Shown here in pieces: positions 1 through 7,943 of a stretch of DNA of 64,000 bases. Source of the DNA: Gemmatimonadota bacterium. GTDB lineage: Bacteria > Gemmatimonadota > Gemmatimonadetes > Gemmatimonadales > Gemmatimonadaceae. Under the pieces are notes generated by a model. The model was given only the letters and a program-made list of their open reading frames with translations. It was not told the DNA's origin and ran no database searches. Location: the NCBI GenBank assembly GCA_016871895.1, contig VHBO01000005.1:19657-83656 (forward strand). Reading direction: 5' to 3'. The position numbers and the translations under genes were made by a program. Each line of letters starts with the position of its first letter. Positions within the stretch are counted from its first letter, which is position 1.

Positions 1-14
1 GGCTGGAGGCATCG

Positions 15-872
15 ATGCCCGCTGAGCGCTACGCCGCGATGTTCGCGCGGCTTGCCGAGCGTGATGAGCTGGCCTTCGTGCCGTTCTTCGTGCTGGGAGA
101 TCCGTCGATGGAGGAGAACCTCGCGCTCATCTCGGCGGCCGTCGAGGCCGGGGCCGATGGCTTGGAGCTCGGGCTCCCGTTCTCGGATCCCATCGCCGAT
201 GGGCCCGCGGTGCAGTCCGCCGTGACACGCGCGCTCGAAGCCGGGACGCGCATCTCCGCCTGCTGGCCTTTGCTGCGCGCCGTGCGTAACGCGCATCCCA
301 CGGTGCCGATCGGGTTACTGGTGTACGCGAACCTCATCGTGCACGCGGGGGTCGAGGCGTTCGTAACGCAGTGCGCGGCCGCGGGCGTCGATTCGGTCGT
401 GATCCCCGATGCGCCGTCGCTCGAGCAGGCGTGGTTCGCGGAGGCGTTCGCGAAGGGCGGTGTGGCGCTGGCGCGGATCCTTCCGCCGGGCGCCGACGCG
501 GCGCGCGTACAGGAGGTGGCGCGGTCGAGCGCGGGATACGTGTACGTCACGTCGCGCGGGGGCGTGACCGGCGCGGACGACACGTTGCAGGCCGACTCGA
601 CGGCGGTGATTTCCGCGCTTCAAAAGGAGGGCGCCGCACCGGCGCTGCTCGGGTTTGGCATCGCGCAGCCGACGCACGTGCACGCCGCGCGCGCGATGGG
701 CGTCGCGGGGGCGATCTCCGGCTCGGCCGTGGTGCAGCGAATCGGGGCGCACGGCACACCGGCGGCGCGGCGAGCGGCGGTGGTTGCATTCGTGCGAGAG
801 ATGAAGGGGGCGACGGGCCCTCACCCCACCGCGAACCATCCCATCGCGCCCCGCTCCGCCAACCGCGCCTGA
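15..872 (+). CDS. trpA: Tryptophan synthase alpha subunit
   Basis: Cleaves indole-3-glycerol phosphate to indole and glyceraldehyde 3-phosphate, passing indole to TrpB; cytoplasmic. The 285-residue protein shows the family signature PFSDPIADGP at about residues 55-64, with Glu51 and Asp62 matching the catalytic pair (E49/D60 of the enteric enzyme). The phosphate-binding glycine loops (LLGFGIAQP, GAISGSAVV) are near the C-terminus. The ATG at 15 has GGAGG six bases upstream, which fixes the start. The rest of a trp operon would lie to the left, outside the window. The last 52 bases overlap the 3' end of the convergent multicopper oxidase gene; the final 20 or so residues are a low-complexity tail beyond the usual TIM barrel. 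Confidence 0.95.
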   Translation: MPAERYAAMFARLAERDELAFVPFFVLGDPSMEENLALISAAVEAGADGLELGLPFSDPIADGPAVQSAVTRALEAGTRISACWPLLRAVRNAHPTVPIGLLVYANLIVHAGVEAFVTQCAAAGVDSVVIPDAPSLEQAWFAEAFAKGGVALARILPPGADAARVQEVARSSAGYVYVTSRGGVTGADDTLQADSTAVISALQKEGAAPALLGFGIAQPTHVHAARAMGVAGAISGSAVVQRIGAHGTPAARRAAVVAFVREMKGATGPHPTANHPIAPRSANRA

Positions 873-1795
873 TGCGGGTGGAACATATAGCGGCCCGGCG
901 CGTCAAAAGTGCACTCGAGGATCGCGCGTTCGCCGAGGGTGAGCGGGACGACGTCGGTGTGCTCGTCAGGCGTGGCGCGCGTCCCTGAGCGGAAGACGTC
1001 GAAGGTGCGCGCGTGGAGATGGAAGGTCGCCACGGGTTCATCGACGACGAAGTTCGCCACGTAGAGCCGCACCGGGGTCGCGCGCGCGAGCTTGATCGGG
1101 TGGCGCGCGTGGAACCCGGCGACGCCGTTCCAGCCAAAGGCATCGGAGCGTCCGTCGCCGTCGGTGTCGAACCCGCCGAGGAGGAGGACCCGCTCCTGGG
1201 CAGGTGGGCGCCACGCGGCGGGATCGACGATCAGGAGGCCGTAGAGGCCGCGCCCGAGATGCTGGGCGCCCGGAGTGAGATCACAGTGGTACGGATAGAT
1301 CCCCGCGGGGCGTGGCTGCAGGACGTAGGTGCGCTCCCCGGCCGGGGGAATCGGTTCCCATCCATCGCTCTCGGGAGCGTGCGCGCCGTGCGTGTGGAGG
1401 TTGTGCGGATGTCCGGTGAGGTTCCGCACGCGCAGGGTGAGCATCTCACCTTCGGTGACGCGGAGCGTCGGGCCGGGGATGGTGCCCTCGAAGGTCCAGG
1501 CGTCGAGGGTCGCGCCCTGCGCGACGGCGACGGGGCGCTGCGTGATCGTGAGATCGCGCGTGACGGGGCCACGCACGGGAGGTGGCGGGATCGTCGCGGC
1601 ATCGAGGGCGGCGGGCCCGAGCGACGTCGGCGGCTCGACGCCGTGGCCATAGGGGCCGTGCGCGAGTGGGTCGGCGCCGCGTGGGCCGGCATTGGCGGCA
1701 CGGAAGGCATCGCGGGTACCGCGCGCGGCTGCGGCGAGCGCGAGCGCGCCGGCGGCACCCGCTGCGCCGAAGATGAGCTCGCGCCGCGTGGGCAC
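821..1795 (-). CDS. Tat-exported two-domain multicopper oxidase, nitrite-reductase-like fold
   Basis: GTG at 1795 gives a 324-residue protein opening with a Tat signal (TRRELIF followed by an alanine-rich helix). Two cupredoxin domains are visible. Domain 1 has PHNLHTHG and, further on, YHC-x7-HLGRGL, fitting a type 1 copper site (His, Cys, His) whose axial ligand is Leu instead of Met. Domain 2 has FHLHA and the FHPHQ motif, matching the domain-2 histidines of copper nitrite reductases. The proton-relay Asp of NirK (Asp98, between the two domain-1 histidines) is replaced by His, so nitrite reduction is doubtful; a generic periplasmic copper oxidase is safer. It starts five bases after the stop of the cupredoxin/beta-helix lipoprotein gene, so the two are probably one transcript. 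An upstream in-frame extension to 1909 is rejected because it buries the Tat signal. Confidence 0.8.
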   Translation of the reverse strand: MPTRRELIFGAAGAAGALALAAAARGTRDAFRAANAGPRGADPLAHGPYGHGVEPPTSLGPAALDAATIPPPPVRGPVTRDLTITQRPVAVAQGATLDAWTFEGTIPGPTLRVTEGEMLTLRVRNLTGHPHNLHTHGAHAPESDGWEPIPPAGERTYVLQPRPAGIYPYHCDLTPGAQHLGRGLYGLLIVDPAAWRPPAQERVLLLGGFDTDGDGRSDAFGWNGVAGFHARHPIKLARATPVRLYVANFVVDEPVATFHLHARTFDVFRSGTRATPDEHTDVVPLTLGERAILECTFDAPGRYMFHPHQARLAERGAMGWFAVG

Positions 1796-1799
1796 GGCG

Positions 1800-3740
1800 C
1801 TACATCGCGCTGAAGCGGACGGCCACCGCGACCGCGAGGCCGACCCAAGCGACGACCGCGGCGGCGGCGAGACGCCAGACGCGCCGCGCGGTGCGTCCCG
1901 CCTGGACATCCCCGCTGCCGCCCGTGGCGCGCCGGAGGCGGAGGTGCCAAGCGACGAGGAGGATCAGGACCGCCCCGAGCCGCGCGAGCGAGAGTGGCAT
2001 CCACGCCTGCCCCGTCGCCATCCATCGGTCGAGCGCCGGCCGTGCGCCGGTGTGGGTGGACACGTCCCCCCGATAGGCCGCGACGACGGAGTCGGTGATC
2101 GCGGGGAGCGGCGCGAGATCGAGGTCGTCGGCGACTCCGGCGAAGACGTTCACCGCGGGGACCGCCGGCGTTCCGAGGGGATCGGGCATCGTCGGCTGCG
2201 GGGGAGGGACGGGCTGCGTGCGCCACTCGGGATAGGTGGGCGCACGAAGTCGCCACATCCGCAGCGCGAGGGCGAGCGCGGGGACGAGATCGTTCTCGTC
2301 GCCACGGCGCTTCACGACGGAATCGCCGAGGAGTTCGCAGGCGAGGAAGCGGGGCGCGGTCGTCATCGGGCCCGTCGCGGGACCGACGCAGTTCTCGGTG
2401 CTCGTGGGGCCACCGACGGAGACGTCGGCGCGACCCGAGCCAATGATCCGGTTGTCGAGGACGCGGTTGCCGACGGCGGGCCACCAGTGCGCGTCGATGA
2501 GCGGCGCGACCATCACGCCGTGGCCCGCGTGGTCGAGGATCACGTTCCCCTCGACGACGTTCTCGCGCCCGCCGCCGATGACCACACCATTCCCCCACGC
2601 GAGGGGCGAGAGGCCGGTGCCGGGCGCGGTGCGGCTGTTGTTCGCGTAGATGAGGTTGCCGCGGATGGTGGTGTGATGCTGCGGCGGGTAGAGCTCGGTG
2701 TCGAGTGAATTGGGGACGAGGCCGCCGCGATTGAAGCGCCAGACGCTGCTCAGGATGTGGAGGTCGCCGCTCGAGTTGGTGCCCGAGTATCCGAGGGCGT
2801 TGTGCTCCGAGATCACGCGGCGGATCACGGCGCGGCAAGGATCGCACTGGCCGATGTAGAACCCGGCATCGGGGGAGCCGCTTGCGTAGCTGTCCTCGAG
2901 AAGACCGTCCTTCGAGTCGAAGGCGTAGATCCCGTAGTCGCCGTTGTTGTAGGTGGTGAGGTAGCGACCGCGGTAGCCGGTGACGCCGGTCCAGAAGACG
3001 CCGTTGAAGGTGTGGTGGCGCGCGGTGAGGTTCTCGATTGCGACGCCGTCGGCGAGGACGTTGACGCCGTTCGGGCGGACGAACTCGCCGTCGATGATGA
3101 CGGCGTTCCGGTCGGTGCCGCGGATCACGAGGGAGGGCGTCGTGACCTGCACCTCCTCGCGGTAGACGCCGGTGTCGACGAGGACGAGGTCGCCGGGGAC
3201 CGCGGCATCGACCGCGGCCTGGATCGTGGCGTGCTGCTGCGGGACGCGACGGACGGTGCCGGTGGCGGCATCGACCGCGGCGAGCTTCCCCTTCGTCCCG
3301 CCGTCGTAGGCGGCGTCGCCGACGACGACGGCGCCGGCCATCCCCTGCCCTTCCTTGGTGCCGTGATACGCGCAGTAATAGGCGTAGACGCCGGGCCCCG
3401 CGAAGGTGAGTGCCTGCGTCTCCCCCGAGGCCACGGCACCGGTGTCGACACCAGCGGTGCCATCGGCCCGCGTGACCGCGGTGCCCCACCGCGCCGGATC
3501 GACGGGAACGATGTTGTGCGGGTTGCGGCCGGCATTGGTGAAGATGACGCCGGCGCCGTCGGGGATACGGACGACCGGGGCGTTGAAGGCGTTGTCGTGC
3601 ATCTTCACCTGCGTCGCACCCTGCGCGTCCGGGTCGCAGGCGACGAGGCCGAGGAGCGCGGCGAGCGGGACGAGGCGGCGGAGCGCGCGATGTCCGGCGA
3701 GACGATCGGGCACGAGAGACGGGCGGTGGGAGGTGCGCAT
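1800..3740 (-). CDS. Cupredoxin plus right-handed beta-helix lipoprotein, membrane anchored
   Basis: A 646-residue protein with a lipoprotein-type signal (LAALLGLVAC). It continues with a plastocyanin-like domain carrying a complete type 1 copper set: His in NPHN, Cys and His in YYCAYHG, Met in GQGMAG. A long right-handed parallel beta-helix of the NosD/PbH1 type follows (AVDAAVPGDLVLVDTGVYRE start, many NG/GN turns). The C-terminus has two hydrophobic helices (about residues 585-605 and 625-643). The domain order suggests an envelope-tethered copper protein with a carbohydrate- or ligand-binding helix. NosD proteins assist copper-enzyme maturation, but no nos genes are present. It is directly followed by the multicopper oxidase gene. 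An alternative ATG at 3782 has a better ribosome site (AAGAGG) but would overlap the divergent gene. Confidence 0.75.
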   Translation of the reverse strand: MRTSHRPSLVPDRLAGHRALRRLVPLAALLGLVACDPDAQGATQVKMHDNAFNAPVVRIPDGAGVIFTNAGRNPHNIVPVDPARWGTAVTRADGTAGVDTGAVASGETQALTFAGPGVYAYYCAYHGTKEGQGMAGAVVVGDAAYDGGTKGKLAAVDAATGTVRRVPQQHATIQAAVDAAVPGDLVLVDTGVYREEVQVTTPSLVIRGTDRNAVIIDGEFVRPNGVNVLADGVAIENLTARHHTFNGVFWTGVTGYRGRYLTTYNNGDYGIYAFDSKDGLLEDSYASGSPDAGFYIGQCDPCRAVIRRVISEHNALGYSGTNSSGDLHILSSVWRFNRGGLVPNSLDTELYPPQHHTTIRGNLIYANNSRTAPGTGLSPLAWGNGVVIGGGRENVVEGNVILDHAGHGVMVAPLIDAHWWPAVGNRVLDNRIIGSGRADVSVGGPTSTENCVGPATGPMTTAPRFLACELLGDSVVKRRGDENDLVPALALALRMWRLRAPTYPEWRTQPVPPPQPTMPDPLGTPAVPAVNVFAGVADDLDLAPLPAITDSVVAAYRGDVSTHTGARPALDRWMATGQAWMPLSLARLGAVLILLVAWHLRLRRATGGSGDVQAGRTARRVWRLAAAAVVAWVGLAVAVAVRFSAM

Positions 3741-3767
3741 CCGCGGGAATCTCGCGATGATTCCGAG

Positions 3768-4577
3768 ATGTCGCCAATGCATCCGGCCTCTTCGACGCGC
3801 ACCGAGCGGGCGCGCCGCGCACACCCGGCACGCCGCACCCCGCGCGCGCTGCTCCACCTCCTCGGTCTCCTCGGTCTCGTCAGTCTCGGCGCGCCCGCCG
3901 TTGACGCGCAGGGGAGCTGGCCCACGACGCATCAGGGGGCGACGTGGCTCGTCATCTCCGCCGAGTCGCCGATCCGCGAGGGGATGTCGCTCTGGTTCGA
4001 CGGTAATTGGCGCCGGATGGGGCTCGGCGACGAACCGCAGCAGGTGCTGCTCCGGCCCGGGATCCTCGTGACGTTGGCGCCGGGGCTGCGCGCTGGGGCG
4101 GGGTACGCGTATGTGGCGACTGCGCCGTATGGTGAGCTGCCGACGGCGACCCCGCTGCGGGAGCATCGCCTCTGGCAGCAACTCGTCCTCTCGCACGCGG
4201 TGGGGCCGGTCGCGGTGACGCATCGCTACCGCTGGGAGCAGCGCTGGCTCGCGAACGTCGTGGACGGCGCGACGGGAGCGTTCGGGTATCAGCAGCGGGC
4301 ACGGTATATGGTGCGCGCGCAGACCCCCCTCGTCCGACGCGCGACCGGCGCGCCGATCCTCGGCTATCTCCAGGAGGAGCTGCTGATGCCGGTCGGGCAT
4401 GGTGGCGCCTCGGGTCGACTGACACAGAACCGCGCGATGGCTGGCGTGGGGATCCCACTCCGGGAGGGACAGCGGCTCGACGTCGGCTATATGCAGCTCT
4501 GGAACGCGCTCCCCGCGCGCCCGGCGAACGAGGTGAACCACACGTTGACCATCAACTGGGTCCTGACGGGGCGCTGA
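3768..4577 (+). CDS. DUF2490 outer-membrane barrel-like protein
   Basis: A 269-residue exported protein: a basic N-terminus, a hydrophobic helix (LLHLLGLLGLVSLGAP) and a probable cleavage after VDAQ. The body has alternating aromatic/hydrophobic strands (LWFDGNWRRMG, YAYVATAPYGE, HRYRWEQRW, YMQLWNALP) and ends on a strand, as expected for a small beta-barrel. The strand pattern, HRYRWEQR and the conserved tail fit DUF2490, whose function is unknown. It is divergent from the cupredoxin lipoprotein, with starts about 27 bases apart, so promoters must overlap coding sequence. A second ATG at 3777 is possible. It is followed at once by a methyltransferase gene. Confidence 0.7.
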   Translation: MSPMHPASSTRTERARRAHPARRTPRALLHLLGLLGLVSLGAPAVDAQGSWPTTHQGATWLVISAESPIREGMSLWFDGNWRRMGLGDEPQQVLLRPGILVTLAPGLRAGAGYAYVATAPYGELPTATPLREHRLWQQLVLSHAVGPVAVTHRYRWEQRWLANVVDGATGAFGYQQRARYMVRAQTPLVRRATGAPILGYLQEELLMPVGHGGASGRLTQNRAMAGVGIPLREGQRLDVGYMQLWNALPARPANEVNHTLTINWVLTGR

Positions 4578-4578
4578 G

Positions 4579-5424
4579 GTGCACCAGCCGCCGCGTCCCG
4601 TGGTCGACCCCGCGCTGCTGAACGCCACGGCGGCGACGTGCTGGACGAACCTCGGGTGGTGGGAGACTGACGTCCAAGACTACGCCATCGCCGCGCGCGC
4701 GCTCGCGACCCGTGTCGGCGAGGCGGCGCCGCTCCGCGCGGGAGATGTGGTGGTCGACGTGGCGTGCGGGTACGGCGATTCGCTCGCGCACTGGGTGACG
4801 GCGTTCGGCGTGGCGCGTGTGGTCGGCGTGGAGCCCGATCCGGCGGTGAGCGCGGCGGTCCGGGCCCGGATCGCCGCGTGGGGCCTCGCCGACCGCATCA
4901 CGGTCGTCACGGCCACCGCGGAGACATTCGACCTCGCCGCGCACGTCCCCGACGCGACGGCGATCGTCTGCGTCGACGCCGCGTATCACTTCCAGAGCCG
5001 CGGTGCGTGGCTCGCGCGGATCGCGGAGAGCGCCTCGTCGGGGACGCGGATCGGATTCAGTGATCTCGCGGTCAGGGACGCGGCGGTGTCACCGCCGGCG
5101 ACGATGCCTCCGCGGACCGACGCCGCGTCGGCGGCGCCCCGTGCGCTGCGGTGGGGTGCCGCGCGGGCCGGCATCCCTGCGGCGAATCTCTGGGCGCTCG
5201 ACGACATCCCCGACGCGATGACCGCCGCCGGGTACGCGGCGGTGACGGTGATGGAATGCGGCGGGCCGATCCTCGACGGGTTCCGTGCTCACGCCCAGCG
5301 CGCGCACGGCAGGTGGTGGCGTCAGCCTGCGCGGGGCGGCTGGCGGGCGCTCGCGACGGCGTGGCTCCTCGGCCGCGTGCGGCCGACGCTGACGATGGTG
5401 TGCGTCGGCGCGCAGGTGCGCTGA
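4579..5424 (+). CDS. Class I SAM-dependent methyltransferase
   Basis: Predicted cytoplasmic 281-residue methyltransferase. The nucleotide-binding motif I is VVDVACGYGDS (about residue 58), followed by the acidic end of strand beta-2 in VVGVEPDP and the motif III-like region IVCVDAAYHF. The DAAYHF stretch is typical of sterol/tocopherol-type and UbiE-related small-molecule methyltransferases; the substrate cannot be read from sequence. The GTG start lies one base after the TGA of the DUF2490 gene, so translation is probably coupled. The stop codon lies inside a strong hairpin (5417-5440). Confidence 0.8.
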   Translation: MHQPPRPVVDPALLNATAATCWTNLGWWETDVQDYAIAARALATRVGEAAPLRAGDVVVDVACGYGDSLAHWVTAFGVARVVGVEPDPAVSAAVRARIAAWGLADRITVVTATAETFDLAAHVPDATAIVCVDAAYHFQSRGAWLARIAESASSGTRIGFSDLAVRDAAVSPPATMPPRTDAASAAPRALRWGAARAGIPAANLWALDDIPDAMTAAGYAAVTVMECGGPILDGFRAHAQRAHGRWWRQPARGGWRALATAWLLGRVRPTLTMVCVGAQVR

Positions 5425-5440
5425 CCGGGCGGTCAGCGCA
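5417..5440. terminator. Hairpin over the methyltransferase stop codon
   Basis: Perfect inverted repeat: a 10-base arm TGCGCTGACC (5417-5426), loop GGGC, and the arm GGTCAGCGCA (5431-5440). It contains the TGA stop at 5422-5424. It sits between convergent genes with no T-tract on either side, so it is either a Rho-independent-like hairpin of a GC-rich genome or an RNA-stabilising 3' end. A second, weaker 8-base stem (5458-5465 with 5478-5485) follows and ends at the stop of the opposing gene. Confidence 0.55.
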
Positions 5441-5484
5441 CGGGTGGCGTACCGAGCGCGAACGGACCGCGCACGGACCGTTCG

Positions 5485-6918
5485 CTAGCGGATCACCGGC
5501 ACCGGGTACGCCGGACGGAGCGCGGTGAGGTAATCGCCGAAGAGCCCCTTCGTCGCCGCGAACTCCTCGCGCACCTTCGTGCGGAACCCCGCGTCGGTGG
5601 CGAAGTCGTGCAGGAGCGCGGCCATCGCCATCGCGTCGATCCGGAAGCCGGTGTGCCCGATCTCGTTCAGCGCGTCAGCTTCCATCTCGTACGTGTGGAA
5701 GCCGCCGCTCGAGGTGTATGCGCTGAATCCGACGCCGGGGATGTCGCGTGAGACGGAGCCCGTCTCCTCCCAGCCCTGCGGCTTCTGCGGCTCCTCCTTC
5801 ACGCGCGTGGCGCCGTACTTCCGCACGTACGCGAACGCGACCTCGTTGAGCGCACCGACCGAGATGCCGTCCCGCATGCTCCCGTACGGCTCGATGCTCA
5901 CCCGCGTCCCCGTGGCGAGCGCGGCCGCGCGCGCGGCGTCGTCCACCATCTGCCGCACCTGCGCGAGGTAGACCTCGTCAGGATACCGGATGTAGAAGTC
6001 GGCGACGGCGCGGTCGGGGACGACGTTCGGGGCCTTTCCGCCCTCGCTGATGATCCCCTGGATGCGGGCCTCGGGGCGGATGTTCTTGCGGATCCCGTCG
6101 ACGTTCGTGAAGAAGCGCACCACCGCGGTGAGCGCGTCCCGCCCCTCCCAGGGCATCATCTGATGCGCGGGGGCGCCGGTGAAGACGTACTTCACGCCGT
6201 CGATGTTGAGGCAACAGGAGCCGAAGCCGGGCGCGGGACGCTGCGTGTCGGTGCTCGAGTGCGAGCGCACGGCGATGTCGAGGCCGGTGAAGACCCCGCG
6301 CTCGTGCATCACCGTCTTCGACGGCGGCGGCATCATCTCCTCGGCGGGCGTCCCGATGACGGTCACCGTGCCCGGGGTGTTCGTGCGCGTGAGGAACTCG
6401 GCGACGGCGACGGCGGCGGCGAGCCCGATCGGCCCCTGCGCGCTGTGCTGGTCGCCGTGATAATCGCGCACCGTCCCGCGGAGCGCGTCATACTCGACGA
6501 TGACGCCAAGATTCGGGCCCGGCGTGCCCTTGCGATAGGTGGCCGTGAAGGCGGTGGGGAGGTCGGCCACGCCGACAGTGACGTCGAAGTCGTGCGCGCG
6601 CAGCCAGGCCACGAGCACGTCGACCGAACGCCGCTCCTGGAAGCCGATCTCCGGGTGCCGGGTGATGTCGTCGGCCATCGCCTGCAGCTCCGACGCCCAG
6701 AGCTGTCGTGCGCGCTCGACCACGGCGTCGCGCGTGGCGCTGCGGGCGGTGGTCAGGCGACGGGCGAGGCCGGCAGCGTCGATGGTGGTGCGAAGCTCAC
6801 CGAGGCGACGGACCACATCGGCCGCGGCGGCGCGCTGCGTGGGGGTCTCCTGCGCCGCGAGCATCGGGGCGAGGACGAGGAGCGCGAGGGCGACGAGGCC
6901 GGGTCGGTAGAGAGGCAT
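5485..6918 (-). CDS. Exported M20-family amidohydrolase (AbgB-like)
   Basis: A 477-residue zinc-type amidohydrolase. It begins with a signal peptide (GLVALALLVLAPMLAAQ) and so acts in the periplasm or outside. It resembles the AbgB/aminobenzoyl-glutamate-utilisation branch of M20: HPEIGFQE near residue 88, EYDALRGT, the metal region DQHSAQGP, PAEEMMPPP with the catalytic Glu pair, and the late RDIPGVGFS and GHTGFRIDAMAM segments. A soluble dimerisation domain lies between. Substrate is unknown; N-acyl or aminoacyl amides are likely. It is downstream of the beta-lactamase-fold gene, with a 126-base gap. Confidence 0.8.
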   Translation of the reverse strand: MPLYRPGLVALALLVLAPMLAAQETPTQRAAAADVVRRLGELRTTIDAAGLARRLTTARSATRDAVVERARQLWASELQAMADDITRHPEIGFQERRSVDVLVAWLRAHDFDVTVGVADLPTAFTATYRKGTPGPNLGVIVEYDALRGTVRDYHGDQHSAQGPIGLAAAVAVAEFLTRTNTPGTVTVIGTPAEEMMPPPSKTVMHERGVFTGLDIAVRSHSSTDTQRPAPGFGSCCLNIDGVKYVFTGAPAHQMMPWEGRDALTAVVRFFTNVDGIRKNIRPEARIQGIISEGGKAPNVVPDRAVADFYIRYPDEVYLAQVRQMVDDAARAAALATGTRVSIEPYGSMRDGISVGALNEVAFAYVRKYGATRVKEEPQKPQGWEETGSVSRDIPGVGFSAYTSSGGFHTYEMEADALNEIGHTGFRIDAMAMAALLHDFATDAGFRTKVREEFAATKGLFGDYLTALRPAYPVPVIR

Positions 6919-7044
6919 CAGGGTTCCGTGGGGGGCGCGGTGGGCGGCCGGATGGAGCGGATTAGCTCAGCGAGCGTGCGCTCCAGGATCATACCACATC
7001 ATACGAGCCGCGGGGTGATCACGGCCAACGGCCGACGCGTCGTG

Positions 7045-7938
7045 TCAGTAGCGGCCGAGGTCGCGGGCGGAGACGACGGGCCGGCGATACCCCGCCGCGC
7101 GCAGTTCGGCGAGGAGTCCCTCGTCGTCGGTGCCCCAGTAGAGCTGATGATAGAGGACGAGCGCACGGGGGGCGGCCCGGGTGGCCACGGCGGCGAGTTC
7201 GGTCGTCGAGGTGTGGGCCCGCGCGTGGTACGCCTGCCATTCAGGGGGGCGCGTGCGGAAGCGATCGGCCGAGTAGACCTCGTGGACGAGGAGGTCGCAG
7301 CCACTGCAGGCGGCGACGACCGCCTCACTCGCGCGGGTGTCGCCGGAGATGACGATGGCACGGTCGGGTGCGTCGAACCGATAGCCGAGGGCCACCTCCC
7401 AATCGCCGTGGGGGACCGCGAAGGCGGTGACGGTGAGGTTCCCGTCGGCGCGCACCTGGCCCGGCGCGATCTCGTGCACGCGCACCTGATAGCCGACGTC
7501 GTTCGCGGGCTCGAGGCCGTCGACGCGGTTCCGGATGTCCGCGGCATACGCGGCGAGGAGGTGGTCGACCATCGCCTGCGTCCCCGGCGGGCCATAGACC
7601 TCGAGCGGCACGTCACGCTCGAGGGTCCAGGCGGAGAGGATCAGATCGGGGAGCCCGACGGTGTGATCGGAGTGGAGGTGCGTGAGGAAGAGGACCCGGA
7701 GGTTCCGCGGGAGGAGGGCCGTGTCCCCGTGCACCTGCGCCGCGGCGGCGGCGCGGCGCACGACGCCCGGTCCCGCATCGACGAGATACGAGCGGCCATC
7801 GCGCACGACCGCGACGGCGGGGCCGCTGCGGTCAGGGTCGGCGTTCGGGGTGCCGGTGCCGAGCATCACGACGGCGGTCTGCTGGGCGGGGAGCGCGGCG
7901 GCGAGGATGACGAGCGCGAAGAGGAGGGGAAATCGCAT
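7045..7938 (-). CDS. Exported metallo-beta-lactamase-fold hydrolase (RNase Z-like)
   Basis: A 297-residue protein with an N-terminal signal peptide (FALVILAAALPAQQ). The core has the MBL fold signature HLHSDH (about residue 90), an upstream DAGPGVV strand, and late metal ligands in AVPHGDW, ISGDTRASE and YHARAHT. The arrangement TGTPNADPDRSGPA at the start is that of the RNase Z/ElaC-like branch, but an exported protein is unlikely to process tRNA; a lactonase or other hydrolase role is inferred. It is six bases from the preceding TonB-plug gene and presumably co-transcribed with it. Confidence 0.8.
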   Translation of the reverse strand: MRFPLLFALVILAAALPAQQTAVVMLGTGTPNADPDRSGPAVAVVRDGRSYLVDAGPGVVRRAAAAAQVHGDTALLPRNLRVLFLTHLHSDHTVGLPDLILSAWTLERDVPLEVYGPPGTQAMVDHLLAAYAADIRNRVDGLEPANDVGYQVRVHEIAPGQVRADGNLTVTAFAVPHGDWEVALGYRFDAPDRAIVISGDTRASEAVVAACSGCDLLVHEVYSADRFRTRPPEWQAYHARAHTSTTELAAVATRAAPRALVLYHQLYWGTDDEGLLAELRAAGYRRPVVSARDLGRY

Positions 7939-7943
7939 CGGCC

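Noticed and set aside
821..1795. Dissimilatory copper nitrite reductase (NirK)
   Set aside because: The fold is similar, but the proton-relay Asp98 equivalent is His and no denitrification genes are nearby.
1231..3831. 866-residue minus-strand frame antisense to or overlapping the copper gene pair
   Set aside because: Arginine/alanine-rich low-complexity translation typical of the wrong frame in GC-rich DNA. The other minus frame carries clear cupredoxin and beta-helix motifs.
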